Shown here: positions 49,601 to 61,033 of the stretch, piece by piece | Numbering within the stretch: position 1 is the stretch's first letter | Layout of the letters: each line of letters opens with the position of its first letter | Assembly: GCF_000004075.3 (NCBI RefSeq) | Contig: NC_026659.2 | Coordinates: forward strand, 27,670,272 to 27,734,271 | Origin: Cucumis sativus | Taxonomy: Eukaryota; Streptophyta; Magnoliopsida; Cucurbitales; Cucurbitaceae | Length of the DNA stretch: 64,000 nucleotides | Direction: 5' to 3' | Notes under the pieces: generated by a model | The model's database searches: none | Told to the model about the DNA's origin: nothing | What the model saw: only the letters and a program-made list of their open reading frames with translations | Position numbers and translations under genes: made by a program

Positions 49601-50743
49601 TCTAACGGAGAAGATCAGACATGGCGGAAACTCCGGTGTCCCATAGCGCCGCCGTCGAGGTGCTTTCTGAAGAACGCCTTCACCGGAAGCGATTGCCGCC
49701 TTCGAATCCCGCCTCGGCTCTTCACTGGACTCCAACTTTGACCAAAATTGAACTAAAATATTTTTTATATTATTTTTAAATATAATAAAATAAAAGAGTT
49801 TTACAAAAATGAAAACAAATTAACAAACTATTTACTATTTTTAATAATTCTACATATAATTCCTATTTATAATCCATATAATTGGTTTTTGATGATTAAA
49901 GATGAGTTCTATACTTTTAAATATGTCAAGACTTTACAGAAAAATATCATGTCAATTAAGTTGTATTCTTTTTTTGCCACATTTTTATGGAATATATATA
50001 ATGTAATATAAATATACATTATTAGAGAAAAAAAAGACCATTAAATTTCAGAAGCAAAAGACGAAATTCACTGTTTGAGGTTTTGACAAACAATCTAACA
50101 ATGGATAGAGTAACTATAATGAGTATAAAACTTTAGCGATTTGCAAATATAGCATCAATGAACTTTTATCACTTATATTTATTTGATAGATTCCAAAATG
50201 TTATTATATATATACACTGATACTTTGAAATTAATTTCTATATTTGCAGTACTTGAAAAATAAAAACAATACAATTTTTTTAAAAAAATCAATGAATGCC
50301 TCAGTCTGCAAAGATTTGATAGGGAAAACAATTTGCTGCTAAATAATTGTAAACCCTATATCAACTCAAATATATATGTTACACAAAGCCAAAGAAAATC
50401 CCAAACAAAGAACACAGCTATCACTTTCTCAGAAAAGACAAACTAAAACTAACTAAATTTAATTTATTATTCCAAGTTTAATAACATAACGCCAAGGCCC
50501 TAGCTCACATTCTCCTAAATTTTGAGAGCTATAGACACCAGCTCCATCAATGGTATAAATAACTTATCATGATATCATGCCCAAAAGTATACACCTTGAT
50601 AAAGACTTGTTCTCTTGTCGTCCATCAACCTATCTTGAAGCATGAAGTCGAAGTTCGAGTTGTGCAAACTCTAACACTCACCAGGAACTTGTACATGCTT
50701 CAAATGAAGTAAAAATCCACCTGCTGGTATATTGTCTATCAAG
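49601..50743. other. chimeric gene 5' flank and helicase 3' flank
   Basis: The first 60 bp or so beyond 49600 resemble the 5' leader of the helicase gene (TTAGAATG context, CCGCCATG, GGGACAC-like wording), so the duplication includes non-coding leader. The minus frame stays open to an upstream Met at 49735. From about 49745 to 50650 the DNA is AT-rich with no gene; the right end is the helicase 3' UTR. Confidence 0.55.
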
Positions 50744-53700
50744 TCAACGACGTTTAGACCGCCTTCGTTTTCCAAGAAGTTTTAGCATGTTGTCGGTTAC
50801 ATCAACAGGAGAGTCATCGTCTGAATTCGCATCATTGTTGTCAGAGGTTTGTGTCAACCAGGCCAGAGACTCTATAGCAGCATCCCTCTCGGCAAGCTGC
50901 TTGTTTTTCTTAGGCTTACCAACGAATTGCATACCCTTAAACTCTACTAATGCCCTAAACTCGTTTGTCTTGAGGTGCTTGGTTTTGTACTTTGGAGGGG
51001 AATGTCCTGCCCTCATTAGCAAGGTCTGAAGCAAGCTCTTTGGGTTGGTACCATCCTTTGTGAATCTGTCTTTGCTAGACAATGCTTGCTTCTTACTGTT
51101 TCTACCAAAGACAAATCTCCCTTCGCATTGGTCGCCCGACACCAACTCTTGAACAGAAAGAACAAGGTACTTACCTTCCTTGAGAATATCAAGTCCGGGG
51201 TTCTCAAGCTGAAATGACACGATCATCAAATTATCTTTTACCTTTTCTAGAAGGATTAGGATTTATCATCAAAGTAACATATTAATCAAATAATAAGTTC
51301 AACACCTTCTGATCCCTATTCTTCTTTCGCTTATTTAGCTGTTTGTATAATTCTCTTGTAAAATGAATTCTTATTATTAATAGAGAAGTTTGTCTCTGTT
51401 TCAAAAAGTAATAGTTATAAATTCAAATCCTACTTACTTTGTTTTCAATAAGCTTATCAAGTTCTTCCTTGAGTTGCAAATAGCAGTCCGCCAAACTAGA
51501 ATCCATAAAAAATTCAACGTAGCCATTTAACATTTTCAAATGACCAGCCTGAAAAAGGAGATATGAATAGTGTTAAGACACCAAAAAAATTAAATTGTTC
51601 GTGCAAAGTTCAAACCCGGGAATACATCACCTGTACACCACGATTTACTGCTCCACCAAAAAGAATCAGCATCGAATCAGATATGCCAGTAGAATCGCGT
51701 AAGAAAACTGTATTGACCTTCACTTTCTCGCCAAAGACCAGCCATGGAAAGGGAATTGTATTGTAACGAGCATTTACAGAATTCTGTTGCAGAATCATTA
51801 CAATGTTAGATGACTACGACACCGAAGCGTGTAGCGAGATAACAGATTTGAAATTCCAGCCGTCTTTTACAAAAAAAAAAAAAATTTTGAAATTCAGTTA
51901 AGCCTACCATGACACTGCAACATATTGAAATAAAGCATGACATATCTGTATTAACTCTAACCAAACAAAAGTTGTGAGAGTGGATGGCAAAAGTTTCTAG
52001 CATCACAGAGGTGTTTATAACTTGGATCTTTGTTTGGACATCATTACAAAGATGTTATACACCAAGAGGCAAAGAGCTAGCCTTAGTCCTTGGAATTGAA
52101 CAGCATTAGGGTGTGTTGACGAAAATTTGCATCATTGGATAAGATCCCAATTAGATATATGTTTTGGACTTACCGCATACAGCAGGACCTGGCCATCATC
52201 CATGGTTTTGAAGGACATGGATGTCTCTCTGTGCTGCATATACGTGAAAAGTACTCAGGAGAGGAGAAAAATGAGATCGAGCAGGGTTAGTTACTACAAA
52301 GAATTAGTTTTATTTACCACAACAGATGCTACGCCAGGAAAGAGACCAGAACAAATGATTGCACGAACAAGAGACTGGTTGTGGCTTAACTTATTACTTG
52401 TGCTACCATCTAAATCAACTATTCCTGCATCCTTTAAAATGAAGGTAAACTGCCTTCTAAGTGAATCGATTGCTTGAAGTGTTTGCATAGAAAGGAAGTT
52501 CCTCCAGCAGTACTCATAGGAAGACCCTTCTCTTTCTGCATCTTTCCATCCCTCATAAGCACGAACAAGCGCCATATGATCACTGTAGTCCTTCGCAGAA
52601 AATCTACCCTTCGCTATCCCGGCTAACTGAATCATGGAAACAACAATATAAACTTCAATCTCAAAAACCTATCCCCATGAATCATGGCAACAACTCAGTA
52701 AGTGTTAAATTATGGAAGAATAAGATTAGTTAGCCGTAATAATTATGCATACTTCAATAAATGATACTTACGTTCTTTTTGTCCTGAGGCAGAAGAAAAG
52801 GATCTCTGACACTAAGGCCGGAAACTATAGTAAGGATAGGATCAAAGCATTGGAAGATAGCACCCATAATCAGCATTTTTCCTAGCTTAGGGTCAACGGG
52901 AAGCATTGACAAAAATTTTCCTATTCAAAAACAAGGAGGTTGAAGATGAAACAACCTGAGTAACAGAATGAGAATAATATATTAAAAATACCATATAAGA
53001 AAGTAACTAACCAAGGTTTGTCAAGTTCTCCTTCTCATCAAATGCCCCGATCATCTTTAAAAAATCAATGGCATTTTGTACCTGTCAAATAACAAATGAG
53101 CCCCTGTTCTCATTTATGGCTGAAATTTTCTGTTGACGAGAATGAACTGATCCCCGAAAAAGAAGAAGAAGAAGAAACACAAAAGAGCTTACAGCCAAGG
53201 GTTTTGGTGGCTGTAGAGCAGATGACAAGAATTCTCCTACACTTGAAACCTGCAAACTTTTTATTTGAAGGCAGAGGGAATTTAATGGAGTTCTCAAAAG
53301 CTCAGGAAGTTGATACTCAGAAAATGCTGTAAAAACACATTTTGGGTAAAGATGATAACATTTTCCTGGCTGAACACGGCCAGCCCGACCCCTTCTCTGC
53401 AACCAAAACCATTATCCAAAGATCAAGCACTTGATACCATAAGCAAAGAGAAATATCAAGTGTATTTCATAAGCAAAGAGAAACATAAAAATACATCTAC
53501 TTCTTAAGTTTTTCTTTTAAAAATTACATGATAGAAAAATATAGGAAAGTGAACTTGACTTACTTGCCGGGCAGATGCCTGTGATATCCATGAAGGTAAC
53601 AGACAAGGTGTATTATTTAATGCATCATACGTGGTTTCTTTTGCTTTTCCACAGTCAATAACAAAAACAACATCATTTATCGTGATGCTTGCCTCTGCCA

Positions 53701-56700
53701 TATTAGTGGCAAGAACTACTTTACGGACATTCTGAGCAGGTTTCTCAAATATGAGTCTCTGTAACAACGGCAAAGAAGAGATGAGAATTTCAAGAAACGA
53801 GTGGTTCTTAGAGAGAGAGACTAGTGGTAATAAATTATCAATTGTCTCCGTAGATATTTTCAGCAATAGAGGAAGAAAATTTTTGGTACAATGGAAGCTG
53901 GCAAATTGTTCACGGATGTGTCAACTGTCAAGTTGCTGGGTTCACATCGGTGGTTTTCTAATACTGTTCATCATTGTTTCTATTTCTCCACCATGACCTT
54001 GATACTTAAAAAATATGATAATAAAATAGATCTAAAAATTTTTACAATTCACTAGGAAAAATAAATAAACCAACCAACCTGTTCAGATGTTGCCATTGAA
54101 CCATGGCATGTCAAAAGCAAAACCCTGTTTGGATCTCCTAGAAGTGGATGAGCTCTCAGTTGATCCCTCAAACTGCTAATATCCTCCCATCCAGTCAGGA
54201 ATACTAAAACTGCACCAGGTCGTTCCTTCCGACATATGTGGCACAAAACAGCCTCAATAAGATTAAAACCTATGCAGTCAGGCATCCAGGACGAGAGAGA
54301 ATCTCGCGTGTTGGAACTGTAATTTCCAAAGGTGGATTTATCAAGCGCATCCTGAGCAAGAGAAACAAAGTGAGATAGACCATATACTGCTAATTTAGCA
54401 AAAAGTTTCAAGAGATACAACTATACAGGTACTTCTATCAAATTAAAAACTTATTATCAGATCCAATTTCTTATGTACGCAACTGACTAATGGAAAAATT
54501 ATTACTTGATGTGTTCAAATTCAAAAAAAAAATTTGCTGAAGGTATGTACGCAGGCAATATGTTCAAACCAATCTAAATGCATGGATAGCTTAAATAACT
54601 TCATTCCTTTGACCATTTTAAAAATTCTTAAAATTATGAGATCATATCCCATTCTATTTCTTCATCTTTCATCAAGTTTACACAACTAATTAGAGGGATT
54701 TTTTTTCTTTGACCATTCATAAATTCAAACCATTTAGGCTCATAATTTACCTAGTACCATGTGCATTGACTCTAGGAACCTTTTTTTTTTTCAATATCCG
54801 TGAGTGTTTGGACCAGCTTACACGCACTTGATTAATTTCAGGCGACAACCCGCCTGACCCTACAACATTTGGGTGTCAAGATAACTCGTAGGAACTTAAT
54901 TCCCAGGTAGGTGGTTATTGAGACAATGTCTCCTTTTCACCACTAGGTCAACCCATGATGGTTGACTCCAAGAACCTTTTAACCACCATCATATCCAAAT
55001 TGATCATAACAAAGAACTGATAAAGCTACACAGCCTACACTAAACTGGCAGAAAGGCTACCGCTATTGAAACAAAGTGTCAAACCATCAATTTAAAAGTT
55101 GGAACAGTCTAGTCTAACAAAGCTCTCATATGGAACTTCTTATGAGGATTTGCATACAAATGAGAAAATAAGAAAATGCAGTAAAGGCAGCTATCAAATG
55201 TTTAAAATTATCGCCACTGTTAAAATTCATTTCTTCAAATGCAGGTATTAAAAAATATTCAAAATTCAAAGAAATCACAAAAGACCAATAATTGTAAGAA
55301 ACGTGATGTACATATGTACACATACCTCCACAAGAGAAGTGATTTGATTTTTCCTTTTTCGTGGAGCAAGTTGTTTCTGAGTTTTCCACACTTTCTCTTG
55401 GCCATAATCATCAATTTGATTGAAAGATGTCAACTTGTAACCAGTCGTTTCTAACACATCTTCCAGAAAGTATGACCTCACTGGAAATGTAAAACCCTGA
55501 CAACAATATGCAATTGAAAATAGCAAACCCCCCAAACAAATATTTAAACATCCAGTGACCTCAAATAATGAAAAACCAACTCCCAAGCATATCCGAATAA
55601 TTAGTGCTAGCTGTAAAATGATGCACAGGATACAGAATTCCAAATAGATTATTCTTTTTTTAATATGAAAACAATATACATGTCTATGTGTGTATGTGTG
55701 TGCCCACTATATAGATTACAAACGGATTATATATCACATATTACATGGGATACATCAAGAAAGTCATCCAAGAGTGTGCAAAGAAAGAAACATTCATGAG
55801 AAATGTAATAAAGATCATAGTTGTAGCAAGTGAAATGTTTTGCATGGATCCTACTTGAAAACAAGTAAAAACAGTTTAAAGAGCAAGACAAACCCTTAAG
55901 ACATGCATGAATTAAACATTATGAAATTTGATTGAGCCTCTGCTCACTTTTTAAATCTTTCTGCTTTCTTTTGCTTCTCTCTTTTCTATAAGTGCCACAC
56001 ATCAAGTTCTAACATCTCTACTTACAAATAAAGCATGCACTCAAGTTTCCAGGGACAAGTCCTAAAGGGCATTAAATGTAAAACTAAAACGTGGAAACCT
56101 GCTCACAAGAAAGGTGAAATAAAACTGAATGCCAAAATTTTGGTACAACTAACCTTAACAAAAAAAAAAAAAAAAAATCTTGACATCTAACATAGAAAAC
56201 AACAAACAGTTTTAACTAATGGGAGATATCAAGCTTTAACTCACTGGGATGTGAATAGTTGGTGCTCCTCCAAAATAACTGGAAAAAAGTTCAGCATTTA
56301 AAGTGGCACTCATCAAGATTAATCTTAAATCCCGGCGACGTGGAAGGAGATCCTTCAAGACAATCAACAGAAAATCTGGAAAACAATCAAATGAATACAG
56401 ATATTAACAATACTTATAAATAGAATAAGTAAAAGAGGCCACATCTCCTTCCCCCAAAAATCAGTTATTTATGCTAAAAAAAATTCAAGGAAAAGTCAAG
56501 AAACCTATAAACCAAACCTTCATTCATGCCTCTCTCGTGAATTTCATCCACAAAGACATGGGTAACCCCATCTAGATTACGATCACTTAGAAGCCTCCGA
56601 AGTAATATACCACTGGTGCAAAACAACAGATGGGTGTTTTTCCCTTTCATACCTTCTAATCGAACTTTATAGCCAACCTACAAAAAATCTTTGATGTGGT

Positions 56701-59536
56701 ATGGAAGTGAAAATTAAGAGTAACAAATTTCAGAATGCTTCAATTCATGACTATGCATTATTTGCATGCATATCCAAGCATTGTGAAGGAGGGAATGCTC
56801 ACTGTTTCACCAAGGGATTCTCCTCGCTCTATGGATACTCTTTCAGAAACAGCCATTGCAGAGATCCTTCGAGGTTGAGTGCATATTATGCTACAGAATG
56901 CTCCTCTACCAGTTTCAATTTCTGATTCTAATAGGTATTGAGGAAGTTGTGTAGTCTTACCACATCCAGTTTCTCCAGATATAACTACTACCTATCATTG
57001 TAACCAACTTGGGATTAAACATATAATACTATCAAAGTGAAGGAACTTCAAACTCTTCTGCATTTTGCAAGAGAAAAAAATTACAATAACTTCCTTGTGA
57101 ATAAAAGTTATAAAATTGTACACAAGATTGGATGATCAAATACCCTTCCTAATCAAGAGCAACTTCGGTATTTCTAATAATTCAACATTTATTGGTATTG
57201 TTGGTAGCAACGAAAATACAAACAGCCATCTCCGCAGCATGCTATGAGATTCAATACAAAAGGAGCATTTGACTTTAGATTTTATGCGGTGAAGTGAATG
57301 ATTTAAAAAAAAAAACAAATCAAAAGTTTGGAGATATTCTGTGTCATCATAATGACAATACTGAAAAGAAAAAATGGATTTTGAAATCCATTCTACCTCC
57401 AAGCTCATGGGGATAATTAAATTATCCATGACGCTAGTAAATGGAATCCTAAGTTCTTGTGAAGTAATAATACGTCGAGATCAAATTTGAATGACCTTAA
57501 AAGGAAGAAAAAAAATTACTCAAGAGAGTGGCATCCAAAGTATATGATTCTTTTCAAAATAAATGGCCATGTTTTGCTATATTTCTTATCTGGTGGTTTT
57601 TCTTTTTAATTTGAATTTATAATTTCACATCACTCTGCCTAATAGACCACCTGTGGTACTTTGTTAATGGCAATGACTGGCTCCTTTGATTGAGCGAAAA
57701 TATAATAAATAGTTGACAATTTCTAAGAAAACCTGATTTTCTGCTATTGCCTGGAGTAGTTTTTCCTTCTCTTTGAATGCTGGCAGAGACCTCCTGAAAT
57801 CCAGTATCTTCCTCCCTTCAGGTGATTCCTGTCAACAATGAAGCACATGAGTTAGACTATACGCAGTAGGTAATAATTGTTATTAGTTATTATTATGAGC
57901 CTAGTCTAAAAGCAACATTCCATACTTGCCAAAACACACACACACACACAGAAAGTAAAAAGCAGAAAGGGAGCATGTTTATCAACCATAGTCTAGACTC
58001 ATTTCTGCATCTATATTTGAAGATCAAAATTTTCTCTTAACTCTCAAAATAGTGAATATTTGCCGGGACCTGGGGTAGGGGCATATGAGTTTCTGTTATT
58101 CAAAGTTACAAGCACATGGAAAGGGGAATCTAGGAGCTCAATGTGGAGCATTATTCTGATTACCTGCCATGCTCTTTGCATATTTCGCATCCGCAAACTC
58201 CTCCGCTGAAGTACCTTTTCCATCACAGACCCATCAAGATAAGGATCTTCACATTCATCCATATTCACATCTTTAACCTCTTCAATGGACTTGACATCAT
58301 TTGGAATATCGCTACCCTTTCCAGAACTTAACCGAATGCGATCACAATGTTCCTGTAGTAAACCTTCCACCCTCCTTTGCAAACTTAAAGGAATAACAAC
58401 CTGTAAATATAAGAAATATAAAGCTTTGCTCCGATGGAATGATATTTGACACAAGAAGTACTGTACTCAAACTGTCAAAATCAAATAGCTCGTTACCTCC
58501 CTTTGTGGTCGTTTATCATCCAAATCAGGCCGGTAGTTAGGAAGGGGAACTTTGCTTGCAACTACCACTTTTCCATACATTGAACTGCCAGTGCAGAGCA
58601 AATTCTAACTAAACCAAAATATCATTAAAAAAATTATATAAAAATATGAATAAAGTTCCCCATCTACCAGTAGAGCCCCATCTTTTTGGCAAGGTTTGAG
58701 ATCTGCTCAAAGTCTCTCCTGTCTCTGTTGTCTCTGGATACAATCTCTTGATCCCTTTCATTTCGAGATAGCAAACTAAGTTTCCATTTCCACTCGTCAA
58801 TGTTGGCCACAGAGGATGAGGCCTACGATTTTGTAAGAATAACTAGTTTTAAAATTAAAACAGCACAATGTACAACTCGACAATGAAGTGAAATGAGAAT
58901 GATAACAGAAATTCAATTCACAGCCTACAGCGCAACAAGGAAAATACTTCGCCAGACTAAACTCGCTCCAAGGGATGCATCCACTTCCATGCAAAAACCT
59001 AATCAGGCGAGGCCACTCAATCCTAATGAAAACAATCTAAATAGCTAAAATTACAAAACACGCATCCGAGCCAACTAAGATTTAATTGATACGGGGCCAA
59101 AAAATACAAAAAGAACCCAAATCTAGTCGCCCACTTGCGCTCATCACTAAACAAGCATTTCAAATAAATTTTAGACCAGCAAATCAAATGATTCAGATGT
59201 CAAACAGACCTTTCAGAATATAGAACTGGGGATAAATATCGACATGTCAAACAAAGGAATAGAACAATAAGGAACAAATATGTGCAAAAAAGCACAGTAA
59301 GGAACGAAATCACCTACCGTATTGTTATCACCATCGCACTCGTACTCATCGTCCGAGAATTGCTCCGCCGCGTAGTGATACGAACATCGCCAGACTCGTG
59401 AAACAGAATAGGAACGAGACTGCTGCAGAAGCAGTTTAAGTGGCCTCACAGCAAGACCGTGGTTGCTGGACAGGTCGCAGCTAATGTTCTTCGATAATAC
59501 TAAGAGAAAATTTGGAAGTCGTTTGATATTATGCAT
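50744..59536 (-). CDS. DExH-box ATP-dependent RNA helicase, DExH5/DExH3-type, with dsRBD-like tail
   Basis: Nineteen exons on the minus strand: 59536-59318, 58822-58668, 58584-58497, 58400-58164, 57828-57733, 56991-56803, 56677-56518, 56375-56245, 55496-55326, 54351-54079, 53758-53564, 53396-53193, 53081-53012, 52920-52772, 52626-52318, 52233-52174, 51783-51631, 51548-51438 and 51208-50744. All phases close, giving 1144 aa. Residues 1-73 are rich in Leu, Ser and Arg and low in acid until the end, like an organelle transit peptide. Motif I GETGCGKT is at about 271-278, DEIH at 372-375, SAT in [11 protein letters not shown], and motif [10 protein letters not shown] at 638-645. HA2 and OB-like regions follow, then a dsRBD-like segment (about 1045-1110: [20 protein letters not shown] to [10 protein letters not shown]). 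Such enzymes unwind structured RNA. Closest in recalled sequence is Arabidopsis At2g01130. An in-frame TAA precedes the ATG. Its first and last exons have copies in the next gene downstream. Confidence 0.93.
54781..54961 (-). mobile_element. SINE insertion with target-site duplication, B-box region missing
   Basis: Read on the minus strand, the element begins near CATCATGGGTTGACCTAGTG, an A-box-like pol III promoter. It continues GTTGTAGGGTCAGGCGGGTT and CACTCACGGATATTG, and ends in an A tail (T run at 54781-54791). This wording matches a widespread plant tRNA-derived SINE as I recall it. In that family a B-box block sits between AGTCTCAATAA and CCACCTACCT; here the two are directly joined. 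Flanks TTGACTCTAGGAACC (54766-54780) and TTGACTCCAAGAACC (54962-54976) agree at 13 of 15 bases, a target-site duplication. It lies in helicase intron 9, in sense orientation. Confidence 0.85.
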
Positions 59537-59559
59537 TCTAACAAAGAAGACTTAATCAT
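59500..59559 (-). other. short upstream ORF overlapping the helicase start codon
   Basis: An ATG 23 nt before the helicase start opens a 19-codon frame ending in TAG inside the helicase coding region (different frame). The duplicated chimeric gene keeps a shorter uORF at the matching place. Its effect depends on where transcription starts, which I cannot see. Confidence 0.35.
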
Positions 59560-60902
59560 GGCGGCTGATATGGTGTCCCTTCATCACACTGATCATTTGT
59601 ACTCTGGCTCCGGCAGCAGCAGGCGATAGCCGACTAGAAATACCAAAGAGCTTTGTCACTGATACTCAGTTCGATTGCCGCCTTCGAACTTGAGCCTTCG
59701 TTTTTCTTTATTTCTTTACTTCTTTTATGCTCCCTCCCTCCCTCCCTTAGTATTGAATTCCGTTGGTTTTATTTTCTTTTTAGTTACATTCTTTTTAGAC
59801 TAAGGTTTGGTTACATTTTCTATAAGAAAAATGTTAAAGGTAGGTTTAAAAATGCTAAATCCAAGCGTGAGTTTTTAATTACATTAGGTTACAATGGTCA
59901 TCAAATTCAATTTAATTTTTTATTTCTTTAAGTAAAAAGATTAAAAAAATTGAGAGAAAGTTTATAAATTTAATAGCAAAGTGTGATATCCATCGAGTAA
60001 AGAAGTTTACAAGTATGTATATTTAGGATTTAGGGTTTATGTAGATAAACGAAGTTAATGTCACCGAAAGAAGAGTTTGTGAAGGCTTGTTTTTGGTAAA
60101 TGTTTGGTAACAAATTTTTGTTTTTAATTCTTAATAATCGAAAGATACAAGCTTGCAAAATCTTCCTACCAATTACCTAACATGTTAATGGTATATAAAA
60201 AAAATATAAGAGCAAAATATGGTGATAATTGTAATTATACATTTAAAACTTTTAACAATAAAAATTAAGTTGTCAAAGTTGTAAAATTAGATCATAAAAC
60301 TTACATAGTTGTATAAATTATATTGATTATGTAAATTTAATTATTCAACTATGATCATACGTAGATTCAATATTTACAACTATTATAAGATCTATGTTCA
60401 ATTTTAACACTCCCATAAGTTATAAGGTCAAATTGTTTACGAAAAGAGAACGGTAATATCACTCTAGCTATGATATTTTGTAATTTTGATAAAAATATAA
60501 ATAACAAATCAGTATTATTTTGTTAATGTATGATGGTATTTTTTAAAAAGTATAAGAAAAATTTGACAAACTATTTACATTTTATAAACAAAACCACTAA
60601 AAATGAGAAAAAAAATTTTAAAATAACAAAAGAAAAGAAAAATTTCGGTTACATTTTTTTAACTGTAAAAATAGTAAATCTAAAAATTATGGCTATATTT
60701 CTCAAATTTGTAATATGAAAAAACAATCTTATTAACCATTTTTATTTTTTAATTTTCCAAAAAATGAAATTAAATTACACAAATTTTCTCATTTAATTGA
60801 ATTTAAAGATTTAAATCCATCTCTTGACACCAAGACCTTAACTCGACGAGAACTTAATCAAAATACTCAAATTGCCAAACAAAACGCTAAAAAGCCAAAA
60901 AC
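59560..60902. other. intergenic region between divergent helicase and RBL genes
   Basis: About 1.4 kb. The left 150 bp belong to the helicase promoter and leader, moderately GC-rich and without a clear TATA box. From 59800 to 60850 the DNA is AT-rich with no recognisable gene. Confidence 0.6.
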
Positions 60903-60931
60903 TTGGCGCCCAGTTGAAGGGTTTTGGCGCC
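60903..60931 (+). promoter_or_regulatory. paired E2F-like sites upstream of RBL
   Basis: TTGGCGCC at 60903-60910 and TTTGGCGCC at 60923-60931 lie about 21 bp apart, two helical turns, and 103-131 bp before the RBL start codon. The second matches the E2F consensus TTTSGCGCS exactly. Such sites drive cell-cycle-linked expression in plants; binding here is inferred. Confidence 0.5.
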
Positions 60932-61033
60932 GACGACTGTTCTCTCCTTGCCTTTCTTCTTCTTCTTCTCCCTTCGATTCCCTCACCACTTCACTTCCTC
61001 ACAAGCCATTCCAGTTCTGGCTCCTTCAGCTCC

